A DNA stretch of 64,000 bases. It comes from Epiperipatus broadwayi. Lineage: Eukaryota; Onychophora; Udeonychophora; Euonychophora; Peripatidae. The notes under the pieces are model-generated. The model was not told the DNA's origin. It made no database searches and worked only from the letters and a program-made list of their open reading frames with translations. Below, one piece after another: positions 10,530-22,950 of this stretch; the first letter of the stretch is position 1; the number at the start of each line of letters is the position of its first letter. The stretch lies in NCBI GenBank assembly GCA_028023455.1, contig JAQFVV010000049.1, positions 6,044,855 to 6,108,854 on the forward strand. Direction: 5' to 3'. The translations under genes were made by a program, and so were the position numbers.

Positions 10530-12711
10530 CCTACAATTACATCTAAACTCCAGGAATATAAAGTATACCTGTAGTTACTTATTGGCTTGCGGAGGCTAAT
10601 CTATGTTTTTTTTTATCTTTTTATTTATTGTATCATAGAGAAATCCTACATCGCTTTATAGTTTTTCAACTATCTGACTAGTGCTTATTTTCATTCTAGA
10701 GTTAAGTTCCAGATTATCTAAGCCATAATCAGTTTTTCCAATAATATATTAACCATAAAAAATATTACAGTTGATTACCATTTGTGTATCCTGCATTGTC
10801 TGTTTATTACGTAGATCTATTTTTTTAAAAAAACTAATAATCGATCTCATTTTACCAATTTGCTTATACAGATTTGTTTATATATATATATTAATTATTT
10901 TTATAGTTAATGCTTTCATAAATTGATTTTCTATCCTTTCCTTTAAAAGTTGATGTGTCAGAAACAACACAAATGCGTTATGATTTATGAAAGAACTTGT
11001 AAAACCTTCTCTAGGTTATTTGAAACTAATGTAATAAAATTGAGGTATTTCCTTATTCTACAATCATTCGCAGCGTGAACAGTTTGAATCAAACAGCTAA
11101 CTTGTCTTTAATGATACCACCAATAGGCATTATAATGTTGAACAACATAAAATTTGACCACTATTCTTATTGAAACTTGCTTCAATTGATTCAATATGAC
11201 AAACTTTCATCTTATTTTCTAAACATTTATTTTAATTATATGAGTCTTCTTTTTTAAAGATTACCTTTTTTTATTATAGTATTGAAAAATTAATCACACT
11301 GTGAAATTTTAACTAATATTTTATTAGAGTAAATTGTCACATATTTTTTTTTTACATATTTAATGTTCAAAAGTCTCTTTTTTCAATTATATGTTAAATG
11401 TTTTACGTTTTACTGAGAAAGAAATACGTGGATGAATGGCAAAGTAATTTATTAATCAGCTAAAGTACAATGAAAAATATTTACAATAGGAAATAATTAT
11501 AAATTTCATTAAGGTATGTAGATATTAATTTACCATCAGTTTAAATAAAAAGAGAACAAACACCATATATATATTATTCAATTTTATTTGCTAAACACAG
11601 AGATAATATGTAATTAAAGAAAAAGGATTTTGAACTTTAATATATAGCGCTGTATTGATTTTATAATAGCAACGATGTCGTGTTGAGTACTGAGAATCCT
11701 CTCAAACCCAAACACAAGATAGAGACTTTTGAAAAGATAAGAACTGCTGTCTTCTCTTTAAATCTAAATTCTAATTACATAGGCCAATCTAAAGGGTTTT
11801 AGTTTGAGAGTATGAAGATGTTTCTTTATCCACCTTTAAAACTATTATCTTCTTTTATATATTAATATTCACTTTTTTGTTCAATTTACTACGTGTTAAT
11901 ATTATGAATAATTTGAAACTTATAATATTCAATTTTATTTGCTAAAATCAGAGATTAAAGGTAGAAATTCTTTTTCTTTAATTATATATATGAAATGGAT
12001 TGGTAAATGCTTGATAAGTATTTGTAATCATTCAAATCTTTGAGATTTATAATGCAATTCTGTAAGCATGTAATAAATATTAAACTATAACATAAGAGTA
12101 TATTCATTCTGATCAATCTCTCTCACTTTATGTCAATTGATTGAGAGACTTGATATTTATATAGAGCATATTATTTCCATCACTTTGCTCCAGAACTCTT
12201 TATTGTAGACATAAATAATTAATAGATACTAGATGCCAGTGTTAATAAAATACAAAAATAGTTACTGGCTATTGTTCTTTATCAGTTGAGAAATTGAAGT
12301 CCACATGCCTATCCAACAAACATCTTTATTTTTAGCTTGCACAATACAGGCTAATCATTTCAATTTTTAAACTAAAATCAAATTATTTGTAGCAGTATAT
12401 AACTCTAATATAAAATCAGACTCTATATATTTTAATAAGTTCAATTGTATGCTAAATCTAAAAATACTTGACCTTTGGCTAAAGTATAGTAAATACAAAT
12501 CAAAACATCACATGATTTTTTCAGCTTATAATCAACATCTGTAGTTATAAGCTAAAAAAGTAATGTGAAGCTTGGTATCATTTGTATGAAATTAATGCAT
12601 TAATTCAGAACAGAGTATAAAAAATTAGATAACATTCTCATGATATATTAACTGAGATCACTGTAATTCTTGTTCTATATCATCTACAATAAGTCAATAA
12701 ACATCACATAA
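10530..12711. other. AT-rich gene-free DNA with repeat traces
   Basis: ATTCAATTTTATTTGCTAAA occurs twice (about 11577 and 11925). The stretch at 11695-11790 (ACACAAGATAGAGA, then AATCTAAATTCTAATT and ATAGGCCAATCTAA) is related to the interior of the MITE at 45.35 kb. No coding region recognised. Confidence 0.45.
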
Positions 12712-12755
12712 TCACTGAGTGGCAATACTGTATGGAGAGTTTTACCTGTTTTAAT
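12712..12755. repeat. Solo end of MITE family M1
   Basis: CACTGAGTGGCAATACTGTA followed by GGAGAGTTTTACCTGTTTTAA matches the right end of the 5.16-kb element. There is no partner end nearby. It is preceded by ATAAACATCACATAATCA, which also lies just left of the 5.16-kb copy. Confidence 0.6.
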
Positions 12756-13404
12756 TCTACAGTAAGTGTTATATCTTAACTTATCTTCAACAAGTAGACT
12801 AGTCCAGATTCCATTTTATCTTCAATTGGATTAAGCATTCATCACCACAGATCAATAGATATATGGATAGATAACAGATTTCCAATAGTAGAAACAAGCC
12901 TATGAGTGATGATGCTCAAAAAACCCAACTGCTTTCATTACAGATGGGGTTCTGCTTATAAATAGGTTACTTCATTAGAAGTATTGGGTGACAAGAATTT
13001 ACTGTCACTATATAGTTAAAGCAGTGAGGCAAATCCATGTTAGAACTGGAAACTGCTAGAACCTAACTCGGGCATAAGCAAGTTGTCACAATACAGCTGA
13101 AAGTTTCAACTGTACCTACTGCTGAAACAAGTTGTCATGGCATAGATGGAAGTGATAGGTGAATCTAGAAGATGCCACAAGTCCCTTACATTAATAGCTG
13201 CACAGCTTCTAAATGCTATTTCAAGCCAATGGTATCAGGTGAATGTACAACAGTTATCCAATTATAAATACACATCTGTATGTACTTGTTTTAATTAATA
13301 AATATTTAATTGATGTTTTACAAGTCTGTTTATTATAATCATATATAAACACAACAGTAAATTTTACTAATAAAAATATACCAGATAATACTGCTTAATA
13401 ACTT
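12756..13404. other. Less AT-rich segment of unknown nature
   Basis: Base composition at 12.9-13.25 kb is more balanced than around it, and it contains no long A/T runs. It may be an old repeat or unique DNA. No frame of length and no tRNA boxes seen. Confidence 0.35.
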
Positions 13405-13850
13405 TTCATCTAGGGCTTTTCCATCCAATATTCTCAAACTAGTTTCAAACTTATCAATTTCACCAGTGAAATGTTTAGATCTTGCAACAGACCACTTGGA
13501 CTTTCACGATATTAATGCATCTTCTCTCTAGTAATCACTGGCCACAGAATAAATATATCAATAGTTGTAAAAAAACTAAAGATGTCATAATATACAAATG
13601 CTGAACTGGTTTCAAATCTATTTAATTATACCAGCACATTTTGCTTTTCAGTTAGGACTGATAGCTTGGCAATTACAAAAAGGGGTAAATAGTAATTGCT
13701 AGATGAAAAGTATATTAGAATCTAAAGATCCAGGTGTAATATTCCAAGATCCAAAACTTCTCATTGATAATAGCTATAAGCTTGAAACTAGTCTAAGCAT
13801 ATTGAATGTAACAGCAGTGGATAGGGATTTTTTAAAGTGTCATCTGTCAT
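13405..13850. mobile_element. MITE-like element, family M1 (diverged copy)
   Basis: The left arm has CCAATATTCTCAAACTAG and TTTCAAACTTAT. The right arm, reverse complemented, has TCAATATGCTTAGACTAG and TTTCAAGCTTAT. Both match the interior of the 5.16-kb copy (ATTCAATATCCCCAGACTAG). Arms are about 80-100 bases; outer ends are unclear. Confidence 0.5.
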
Positions 13851-14187
13851 TTTTTAGTTACTAAAGTTTACAATAGATGGCATTGAACATTATTGAAATA
13901 GCAAAGAGCAAGCTGAAGTCATGTGATAAAGTCATGTAATACTTTTGCTTCTAATAGAATCTTTAAAACAGAATGCATCTATAGTTAATTTCCTTCTTCT
14001 ACTAAGGATTATAATTTTTTAAACAATTCTATTAATAAAATTATACTGTTAAAAAAATTTACTTCAAATCAATACCATAAAAATGGATGTAGGCAAAACA
14101 TTTTAATCTTCTGCAATCTTCAAAAAGTAATAACCTCATTACATTATGGTAATATGGTAAACAACTATATTGGAAAACATCGTTCAT

Positions 14188-14400
14188 AAATAGTGTACTG
14201 GTCAAAACATTTATCTCCATCTAACATGAGCTGGAACTCATAAACTGTACTTCAAACCCAGTCAAACTCGAGATTTAGGTCAGGGACCAGCCTGGATTCG
14301 AACCTACTCTCTAAGCCCTAGATCTAACATCTAATGAATAACATAATAGTGATGGCACATGAGAATTAATTTTAACCCAGCCCACTAGCAAAGCAGAAAA
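14188..14400 (-). mobile_element. tRNA-derived SINE, family S2 (copy 1)
   Basis: On the minus strand a perfect B-box GGTTCGAATCC lies at 14294-14304. An A-box is not clear. Block order matches 55.54-55.76 kb in plus-strand reading: TGTACTGGTCAAAA, AACTCGAGAT, GGTCAGG, ATTCGAA, and CCCA followed by AGCAAAGC. Two copies sharing these blocks across 200 bases support a dispersed family. Confidence 0.55.
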
Positions 14401-15189
14401 GACAATGAGACATCTATTAACTATGACTAAACTAAATATATATAAGCATGGCAATACTTTTGGAAGTGGAGAAAAGAGGAATTCAAACTACTCAAATAAG
14501 TTAGACAATAAAATTATTAGTTTAATATAATGACAAATTGTTATACATTATGACTTAATGGTATACATTAGTGTGTGCGTGAATGAGCAAGTGGTAGATG
14601 ATTACGTAGTGTCATTCACGCTATTATTTCTCATATGCTCTTTTATTAGCTAAATAATATATCATAAATAAGCACACATCTTTGGTGGGTCCAATATTAA
14701 GATGTCAATCAAATATTAGAAAGAATTACATAATATTGCCATTAACGCTTTGATTTACTGTTCTGAATTATGGTGACTAACATTATTTCTAGGAGCGTCC
14801 CAAAATTCATTATACATATGATATAAACTATTTTCATGCCACTGAGGTTGTGAAAATAAACAAAATACATTTAAAAGATCTATGAAAAAATATTTAATGA
14901 AAAATTATTTTAACAATAGTAAGACAAACGTTTTATTTTTTCTAAGGCATATACTCTTAAATAGATAAATAACAAATTACGACGATGGGATTGTATAATA
15001 AAACTAAAATAATATTAGTAATTAATCTAGCTAGTAATATTTGGCATTTATATATATTTTGAGCAGAGCATAATTTTAATATTATTACAGCATTAAAATT
15101 AGGTCATAAGCAAAAGAAATAATAATAATACAAAGTTTTGCGATATTGACATAATAGCCAAAAATAATTAAGAGGAAATAATTGTGCTT
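14401..15189. other. AT-rich gene-free DNA
   Basis: Nothing recognised. Confidence 0.45.
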
Positions 15190-15460
15190 CTGGATGAGAA
15201 TGAAATCAAAGCCCCCCTTCTTGGGCAGTGCTTAGATAAAAGTGGATAGGCATGCCATGGATGTTCACCGACATGCAGGCCTTGTATATGAAGAAAGCGG
15301 ATAGGCATAGTGTGTGCCAGACTTAGGGCTCACCACCAGAGGCCTTTTTATACGAAAGTTTGGTCCTGAGTAGCTCAACTATCAACAGGACAGAATATGA
15401 AGAAAATCTGTGTTCAAACTTGTCGTAACCCCCAGATTAAGAAGCACATATATATATAAT
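15190..15460 (+). mobile_element. Probable tRNA-derived SINE fragment
   Basis: A GC-richer patch. At 15363-15425 it has GAGTAGCTCAACTATCAAC (A-box-like) and GTGTTCAAACTTG (B-box-like), the order and spacing of a tRNA head. Upstream GC-rich sequence repeats GGATAGGCAT twice (about 15244 and 15299). No second copy found in the window. Confidence 0.4.
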
Positions 15461-15792
15461 CGCAAAGATAAAGCCAAATGTCAGTAACACAGTACGGGTA
15501 ATGTCACTAATGACATTGAATAAGATTTACTGCTTTAAAAATAAATGACCCTAGTTTGAATGCCATAATTTATATAATTAATTTGCTATGCCACTAGAAT
15601 ATATATATAGAGAGAGATTTCTTTAAATAAAATATACATTAAGATTTTCTCTAGTAAAAGAAACATTAAGATTTAATAAAATATACATTAAGTTGACCCC
15701 TTCCTTTTCCGCTATTTAAAATAAATAAATCCCACCTTTGTTGATTTTATAAACTGGAATATTTAAATACTGTATTTGATATTTTGAGAGTA

Positions 15793-16755
15793 CACCTGGG
15801 TCTCTTTTTATGTGGACTAACATGATTTTGAAGTTACGTGATTCGTGTTTCATCGGAAGTCAAACTCCGATATTGCGCTATTACTTTAAATAATAAAAGT
15901 TGCGCACTCACATTATATTGAAAGTAATAGCACATTATTGAAATTCGACTTTCAACTTAGTAATTTCAATATTTTCAGTGCTTTATAATAGTAAGATTTT
16001 ATGCAATAATGAAATTAAAATCATGATTTTCACATTTTATGTATACACACATTAAATTTTACAAGATTATAATGTAAATTTATTCAAACACTGCGCGTGT
16101 TAATTTTGCATTTTAAATCACATTCTGTTTTTGCTTTTTAAAAAAGAACATTTAATCAATTATTAATCATTTAGTGTCCACAAGTTTATTTTTAAAATAT
16201 GAGTAATAGCAGTGGGCACAATTAAAATTGAAAATTAAAGACAAAAATAAGAATTTAATTTTTAGTTGTTAGATTAATTACTAATTACGTTGTCACCAGA
16301 AAACCATTAATTAACACAACATGAGAGTGACATTGAAGCTAGTTGTATTTCATCGTGTGAAGAATCTGATTTTTTTATCAGTTTGCAAATGAACCTGTTT
16401 ACCAGTAAATAGTGATAATAATTAAAACGTGTATAAAAAAATATAAATTACTGTAAATTATGCATAAAAATATATTGTTTTGAATAAAATTAAATATTAT
16501 AGTTTAAAAAAGTTTGTCTTGTATCAATTTTTTTCAAATTTGAAATTTTTTATTAGTCATTTTATTTTCTTATTTTTTTTTTTTTGCACGAATTTTAAAG
16601 TAAATTTTACGTTGGTGCTTTGCTTTTACACGAGTTTTGAAAAATCACAGTCCATATCCCCCCTTTTTTAAGGTAAGTTACGTCTATTTTTGCACAATTT
16701 CATTTGTGTGTGTTTTCTGAGGAACCTATCTATCACGTAAAATGAGACCCAGGTG
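15793..16755. mobile_element. Non-autonomous DNA transposon with TA flanks
   Basis: The ends are inverted repeats of about 25-30 bases: CACCTGGGTCTCTTTTTATG at the left, and CACCTGGGTCTCATTTTACG when the right end is reverse complemented. TA stands immediately outside both ends (15791-15792 and 16756-16757). That fits a TA target duplication as in Tc1/mariner-type elements. A subterminal inverted repeat lies near 15.86-15.96 kb (GCTATTACTTT/AAAGTAATAGC). No transposase; the 63-codon frame at 16480-16671 is low complexity. Confidence 0.65.
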
Positions 16756-17994
16756 TATATAAAAAAACTAGCAATTATATAGAAAACAAATAATAAGTCA
16801 CCCTTTTCAGAATTGAATAACATTTATAAAATAAATAAGGTTTCAAAGCGTTGATTAGCTTGAGTTCTGGATTCACCTTGGGTAGAAAATCCAGAGTTAA
16901 ACAACTATATATATATTTTTATACTAAAACATAAATAAAATGTTGGCTCATAAAACAATCTGGCGAGTGTATTAATTAACAATACATTATATTTTAAGCG
17001 AACGTTATTAAACTTAATTAATGAAGGCTTACTTAAAAAGAAGAAAGGATTTTAGAAAATTCAACTCATCAGATTGCATGAGATTGGCATATTAATAAAC
17101 AAAATAGACATATAAAATCAGATTGGATTAAATTTATAGAAATTATTTAAGAGCAAATTACATTTACATATTTTAAAAAAGGGTAAAGTTAAATAACACC
17201 TTAGAAGAAATCTTGATAGATGAGTTAGGCTAAATTTAGTTTGAGGTGATGGCTTGAAAAGTTACCTTGCAATTTTTAAAGTCCAATTTAAAGTACAGTA
17301 TATGCACAGCAATTGAAATGCAAGTTCTTTGGTGGAAGCAAGCTTCTATTAGCATTAAAGTTCTTAGGTCAGGCTTTTACTTCATTCTTGGGCAGCAGAA
17401 TGATATGGCCATGGAAGATGATGACCCAACAGGACCGAGAAGGGTGATGGATTTACACTACATCATTTTTTAGTTTCACAGCAATGTTAACAATCAGTTC
17501 TCACTAAAGTAGCTAATCTATCCCATGACTCAAAATTCAGCCATTTTATACTCTGCCCAGGTGTTTTTGGAATGCATTTAATCACTTAGTTATAGCTTTA
17601 CAATCTAATCTCTGATCTTAAAATTCTTACTTTTTCTTTATCAATTGTTTTTGAAGATGCAACAGTAAGATAACGTCCAAAAATAAATTCAAATCTATTT
17701 CCAGATTAGAAATAGATTTGACGAAATGTTTATAAAAAAAAATCTTTAATCTTAATCCCCATTTTAAGTAAAAACTTTAATTAAAATACCTTCCCCAGAT
17801 TAAAACAATAGTGTTTCCAACCCTTTAATTATTTTTAGACAATTAACTGTAGCATCTTCCATCTTGGTTTTTATAAAACATACATTTTAATAAAAAAAGT
17901 ACTTTAAAGGGAAAAAGTTTAAAAATGATGTATAATAAAATATTTACAAAAAATCAATATTTTGTTAGTATTTTGCTCCTATATATATATATAT
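16756..17994. other. Gene-free DNA with one unexplained frame
   Basis: A 68-codon plus-strand frame at 17267-17473 ends in an acidic, less AT-biased stretch (GQQNDMAMEDDDPTGPRR). I do not recognise it and see no flanking exons. The rest is AT-rich. Confidence 0.35.
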
Positions 17995-18109
17995 ATTTGA
18001 GCTGCACCTATGTATTTTAATAAAAAGAATTAATAATCATAAAATTAATAATAATAAAAATGTTAATTTAAAAGTTAAAATTTTATAATTTAGGTGCGCA
18101 TCTCAAATG
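17995..18109. repeat. Short terminal-inverted-repeat element
   Basis: ATTTGAGCTGCACCTA at the left and ATTTGAGATGCGCACCTA in reverse complement at the right, about 80 AT-rich bases apart, with TATA-like bases outside both. Possibly a miniature MITE. Only one copy seen. Confidence 0.4.
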
Positions 18110-18129
18110 TATACATACAATATATATAC

Positions 18130-18235
18130 ACAACAAAAGAAGTGGGATGGGATATAGGGTTTAAACACAGGATAGTAGGTGGAAACATGAAGCTCAATCT
18201 TAAGCTAAGATTGACTGCTTCAATAGAAATTAGAT
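18130..18235. repeat. Dispersed repeat also found at 58.4 kb (copy 1)
   Basis: GGTGGAAACATGAAGCTCAA, then GATTGACTGCTTCAAT. At 58.44 kb the parallel words are GGTGAAGCATGAAGCTCGA and ATCGACTGCTTCAAT. Nature unknown; a SINE 3' region is possible. Confidence 0.4.
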
Positions 18236-18599
18236 AATTGTCTTTATTTGATTTATTATTTTGTCTATTATTGTCTTGCTATTCTTAGAATACATTGCAA
18301 TATTCACTATTGTCTTGCCAGGATATTCCTTGTGAAAATTTTATTTTTTTTATTATTATTTTAACAATGCAATTATTTTCATAAAAGATTTTAGATTTAA
18401 TTTTTTGATAGATGTTAATTATAATCAGAAAAAAAATTCAAATTAGAAAAAGAATGTTTCACTGTAATTTCTTACTTAGATTAATGAGCACTTTCTAAAT
18501 GATCATATTAGCTTTGTTATGTCATTTTTATCTTGGATGGGCAACCACATATACACGACATTTGAAGACAAATGGTTCACCATGAATAATCACCAGCAT

Positions 18600-19545
18600 C
18601 TTTCTGAACTACTTTGAGATGCAGATTATACCAAAATATTAAGCTGACTTTCCTGATATTATATCTATGTAGTACATCGATGATGTATTCATTACAACTA
18701 CTAAACACATCATCTTATGCATCCTGCAAGAAATCCAACAACATTCCAACCTAACCATCAATGCTACATGGGAAGATGACTTCAACAGAAAAAGCCATAA
18801 ATTATTCGATGATCATAAAGCTACTTGAAGTAAGAGGTTTTATTCATCCTAATTCCAATTCTCTGAATTCACATAAATTTGCAGGCTTAAATGCATTCTT
18901 ATACATAAATATGTACTTGTGCAAATTCGAATCTGACAGGAAAGATAGCATCTTTCTCTATACTAAGCATTTATTAAAAGCAGGCTTTAAATACAAAACC
19001 ATCATTAACAAAATTAAACATTTTTACAATAGAATTACAAACAATAGTAGAGATCTCAACCCTCCATATATTACCCTTCCTCACATCCCTAAAATCTCTA
19101 ACCAACTAGTTAAATCATCATCTAACAAATTTCAAATCAGCCTTTGTATACCCCCTTGCACTAACCATCTCATTAACAATTCAAAAGACAAAATTGATCC
19201 TATTCAAACCCACCATGTCATTTACAATATCATGCCCTCAACCCAGATGCTAAGCCAGTTAGTATGATGAGACTAAAGCCAGTATTATCAATAGAATCGC
19301 TCAACTTAAATATACTTATATAAGAGCACAGAAAAATAATGACAATTCTTCAATATTTCTAGAACACTCAAAGAAAAACAGTCACAAATTTGAACTATCC
19401 ACCCCTAGTATAGTATGCATAGAGAAAAATGATAGCAAACAAAAAATTAAAAAGGCATACTTTATTATTAGTAATAATACTTTCATCAACAGATGCAACA
19501 CATGCTTCAATATTTCCAAACACTGGGCTACATGAATAATTTGCA
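18600..19545 (+). pseudogene. Decayed Penelope-type reverse transcriptase fragment
   Basis: Remains of an RT C-terminal half. Codons 18673-18684 read YIDD, the RT catalytic box, followed by VFITTTKH and an LQEIQQHSN helix. In another frame FAGLNAFLYINMY and LLKAGFKYKTIINKI follow. These fit the motif after the catalytic box in Penelope-like elements (FLYINMY, then a 'RG' turn). Near 19490 NRCNTCF resembles the Cys motif that precedes the GIY-YIG endonuclease in many such elements. No GIY-YIG domain follows. At least two frameshifts. Family assignment is by motif memory only. Unlike the element at 26-29 kb in sequence. Confidence 0.5.
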
Positions 19546-20395
19546 TATAGTTTGCATATCATCACTTTCTATTCTGCACCATTTATCACTATGGTTATGA
19601 ATATGAGGCAACACACCTCGGAAGCACTCAGCTGCTTCTAATTTTATTATAACAAAGTAAGCCAACAAATAAGTTATTTTTATTTGAAAATATTCAATGC
19701 TTATTCTTTATACATATTGTTGTTTTTAACTAATTTCAGATATTATAAAATTAACATTAAGTTTGTTTTACAGTTATATCATTATGTTTATTTTATGTCT
19801 ATAGTAATTTAAAACTAGTTATTTGTTTTTAATACTTTTGAAGATTTATGTAATAACTTTTTTCTAAAAATATATTTTGATTATACACACTATTGAAAGG
19901 TCACATATACAAAAATAAATTCCAAAGCAGAGAAACATATACTACAAAATACACAGTTAATTTTATTATAAATTGGGAAATGATAAAATTATGGTAAGAG
20001 ATGATTAATAAGGGAAAACTAACCACAAGAATCGAGTATTTATCATTTGGTCATATCTTCTTGTCAATATTCACCATCCTTTTAATAAAAAACTAATAGA
20101 CACACACACACAGATATATATATATATGTCACCCCTTGAGACCGAAAACCGCTTTTTTCCACATTAAAAAAAGTTTGCAATTTCGACCGCAATAGCGTGC
20201 AAACCGTATAAGTCACAATTATGTTTTTTTTCTTCTCTCCACCATTTTTCTATCTTTTTGTACATCTAAAAAATTTTTCTGTGCAATGAAAATTAGATTT
20301 TTTATAGCAATTTTTGTAAAGTACGTTATTAAAATTTTATAATTTTTTTTATCTTTCTAGATTTTATCAATGTATAAACAAAATAACCACACAAA
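19546..20395. other. AT-rich gene-free DNA
   Basis: Includes a (CA)n/(TA)n patch near 20101-20130 and a GC-richer patch just after it (GTCACCCCTTGAGACCG) of unknown origin. Confidence 0.4.
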
Positions 20396-20515
20396 TGGCT
20401 TCTTTCACCGCTGAACGCTGAACGTAATTTTGATTGATTCTGACAAAGACTTTTTTGTTTGTGTTTGATTCTGAGGTTTCGTCATATTTCACCATTAGCC
20501 GTGAGTATTCAATTC

Positions 20516-20605
20516 CTGATCTATTTTATTTATTTTTTATACAAAATTATATATTTGCAGCTGATCTATTTCATTTATTTTTTATACAAAATTATATATT
20601 TGCAC
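20516..20605 (+). repeat. 45-bp tandem duplication
   Basis: Two adjacent 45-base copies differ by one or two bases. Both start CTGATCTATTT and end ATATATTTGCA. They generate a duplicated peptide in an otherwise meaningless frame. Confidence 0.85.
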
Positions 20606-20609
20606 TGAA

Positions 20610-20860
20610 AGCAATAGGTATGTTTCAGAGTGGAAGGCATTACCGAAGTAGGTTGGTCTGTCACCCACTGAGTTGAATGCATTTTTTGGTATGATTATTC
20701 ATGTTTGTACTATATCATGCATACCAAAACTAAAATTTATTTGGTCTAAAAATGAATATTTGCATCAACCGGCACTTGCTAACTTGCTAGAGTTATGACC
20801 TGAGATTGATTTTTTGGTATTCTAAATAATTTACAATGCCTCCCAATGCTGAATCAACAG
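20610..20860 (+). pseudogene. piggyBac-like transposase fragment
   Basis: One frame reads ELNAFFGMIIHVCTIS, then CIPKLKFIWSKNEYLHQP and ALANLL. This pattern (E-L-x-A-F-x-G-M, P-x-L, W-S-x-N, then P and N) resembles the start of the DDE domain in piggyBac-family transposases. Stops interrupt the continuation (PEIDFLVF, then a stop). The catalytic aspartates are not present in what remains. No TTAA-bounded ends found around it. The match is by motif pattern only and could be wrong. Confidence 0.4.
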
Positions 20861-20929
20861 TCATCATCATCATCTCCCACTGATATATAATAATTGCTTG
20901 TAATTCCTTTGGGTTATTTATTTTATTTT

Positions 20930-21640
20930 ATTTACTGTTTTTATTCATTTCATTGTAGATAAGTTTTTAATTACTTTGAAACATACTTTGCTATTATGGT
21001 CTCCTGTGAAATAATGCATAATTTAGTTCACCCTCATGATATTTCAATAATATAATAATTATTTTTTATACCCATAACTTAGAATTTACTATGTTTTTAT
21101 TCATTTTATTTTAGAAACAAATTTTAAATTTATTTCATCACATACTATGTTTTTATTCATTTCATTGTAGATAAGTTTTTAATTATTTTGAAGCATACTT
21201 TGCTATTATGGTCTTCTATGGAATAATGCATAATTTAGCTCGCCCTTTCTCCCATGATATTCCAATAATATAGTAAGTATTTTTTACACTCATAACTTAG
21301 AATTTACTATGTTTTTATTCATTTCATTGTAAATAAGTTTTTAATTACTTTGAAGCATACTTTGCTATTATGGTCTCCTATGAAATAATGCATAATTTAG
21401 CTCGCCCTTTCTCCCATGATATTCCAATAATATAGTAAGTATTTTTTACACTCATAACTTAGAATTTACTGTTTTTATTCATTTCATTGTAGATAAGTTT
21501 TTAATTATTTGAAGCATACTTTGCTATTATGGTCTCCTATGAAATAATGCATAATTTAGCTTGCCCTTTCTCCCATGATATTCCAATAATATAGTAAGTA
21601 TTTTTTACCCCCATAACTTACACTTTACTAAAGTTATTAC
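20930..21640. repeat. Tandem repeat, unit about 160 bp, four copies
   Basis: The unit begins TTTTTATTCATTTCATTGTA and contains GCATACTTTGCTATTATGGT, AATAATGCATAATTTAG and CATGATATTCCAATAATAT. Starts are near 20933, 21148, 21309 and 21469. The first interval is longer because of an extra partial copy. Copies three and four are nearly identical. Confidence 0.9.
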
Positions 21641-21684
21641 TGTTATTTTTTTTGATCCACACTAAAACCTTGCATTTCTAATAG

Positions 21685-21809
21685 ATATCCCACATAGAGG
21701 GCCTAGAAAAACAACTGCTTGCAAAAATGGAACATATAGGCTGGTTAGTAAAAAAGCGAAACTGAAATTGTCATCTTTTGCCACATTACACCAACAAACT
21801 GTAACTCAG
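21685..21809 (+). other. Candidate internal exon (41 open codons)
   Basis: A T-rich stretch ending TTTCTAATAG precedes it and CAG/GTAGGT ends it, so both edges look like splice sites. The phase starting at 21687 is open throughout (IPHRGPRKTTACKNGTYR at its start). The other two phases are closed. I recognise no domain. It lies 0.8 kb downstream of the piggyBac-like fragment and could belong to that or to a host gene. Equally it may be chance. Confidence 0.2.
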
Positions 21810-22887
21810 GTAGGTCATGTTATATTTTTTTTTCTGCATTTTATGATGAATGTGATGAAGCTGTCTATGAAATTGTAATTTTATGTTATACATTTCAAAA
21901 TTGAGAGTTTGTGAACCAATATAAAAATAAAAAATTTTAAAATGTGAAAAATATCCTTTTTTTTATTATTTTTTTGTGGTAATGACTACTTTATCAGCTT
22001 TATTACATTCTTTCATATTTGCACTTTATAAAAATGTATATATATTTTTTTATTTATTGTAATAAATTAGACATTTCATTTAAAATTGTATGTCCTGTAA
22101 TTTTTTCTGGGAATTCAAAATGGCCGTTCAGGCCTCTAAGGGTTTTAAAGACATTCCTAAGTCTTTTTTTGGATCAACTTTTGTATTACTTTATTATATA
22201 TTTTTTGAAATTAATCTGATCAATCAAAAGGTTTTTTGTCTATTTTTTTTTATTTTTTTTAATTCGTCTATGTGCTTCAAAAATATTTAAAAAAGGTCTT
22301 CAAATATTAAAAATATGTATATCTATTTTATTTTATTTTTTTCAATATCCTATTTAAATGTTTTAATTTTTTTTTTCAATTTTTTAAATTATACTTGAAT
22401 TTTATAGACATATTTTTGATTTAAAATCGTATTTAACTAGATATTTATAAATAGATTAAAGATCAGTACTTATCAAAAACGCAAATATTATGAAATTAAC
22501 CTGTATGCAATATATATGTACCCAAACTCCCATTACAATTATGGCTACAGTCAAAAGCATACTAAACACATCATGCTTAATTAATATTATTAAACCTTTA
22601 CTCTGTGCATTTTTATGAATCTGTGTTTATTACATTTTCTAGAGATAAAGCAAATATATTTGTAATTACTCTTTTAAAAGTTATTTTACTTTTATAATTG
22701 GTTCTATAAAATTCCATTTAAAATTTATTTATATATTTTTCCTTTTAAAAACTCTCATATATTTATATTATAAAATAAAAATTCATATAACATTACAATA
22801 CTAGCCAAAAAATAACTAAACTTTACTAAAAAATTTTACACAGCCATGGTTTCATCTATTAACAAATAGATCTTTCTGTATGTCAAA
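21810..22887. other. AT-rich gene-free DNA
   Basis: Long T and A runs. The two overlapping 66-codon frames at 22.02-22.29 kb are Phe/Ile-rich and unconvincing. Confidence 0.45.
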
Positions 22888-22950
22888 GCATGGCCCGGAA
22901 GCGAACCCACGACAACTGTCTGCAGTGACCTCGCGGCTACCACAACAAAT
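22888..22950 (-). repeat. tRNA-like SINE head or tRNA pseudogene
   Basis: Minus strand: GTAGCCGCGAGGTCA at the A-box position, GTGGGTTCGCTTCCGGGCCA at the B-box/acceptor position. A GC-rich island in AT-rich DNA. No 3'-half pairing good enough to call a functional tRNA. Confidence 0.55.
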
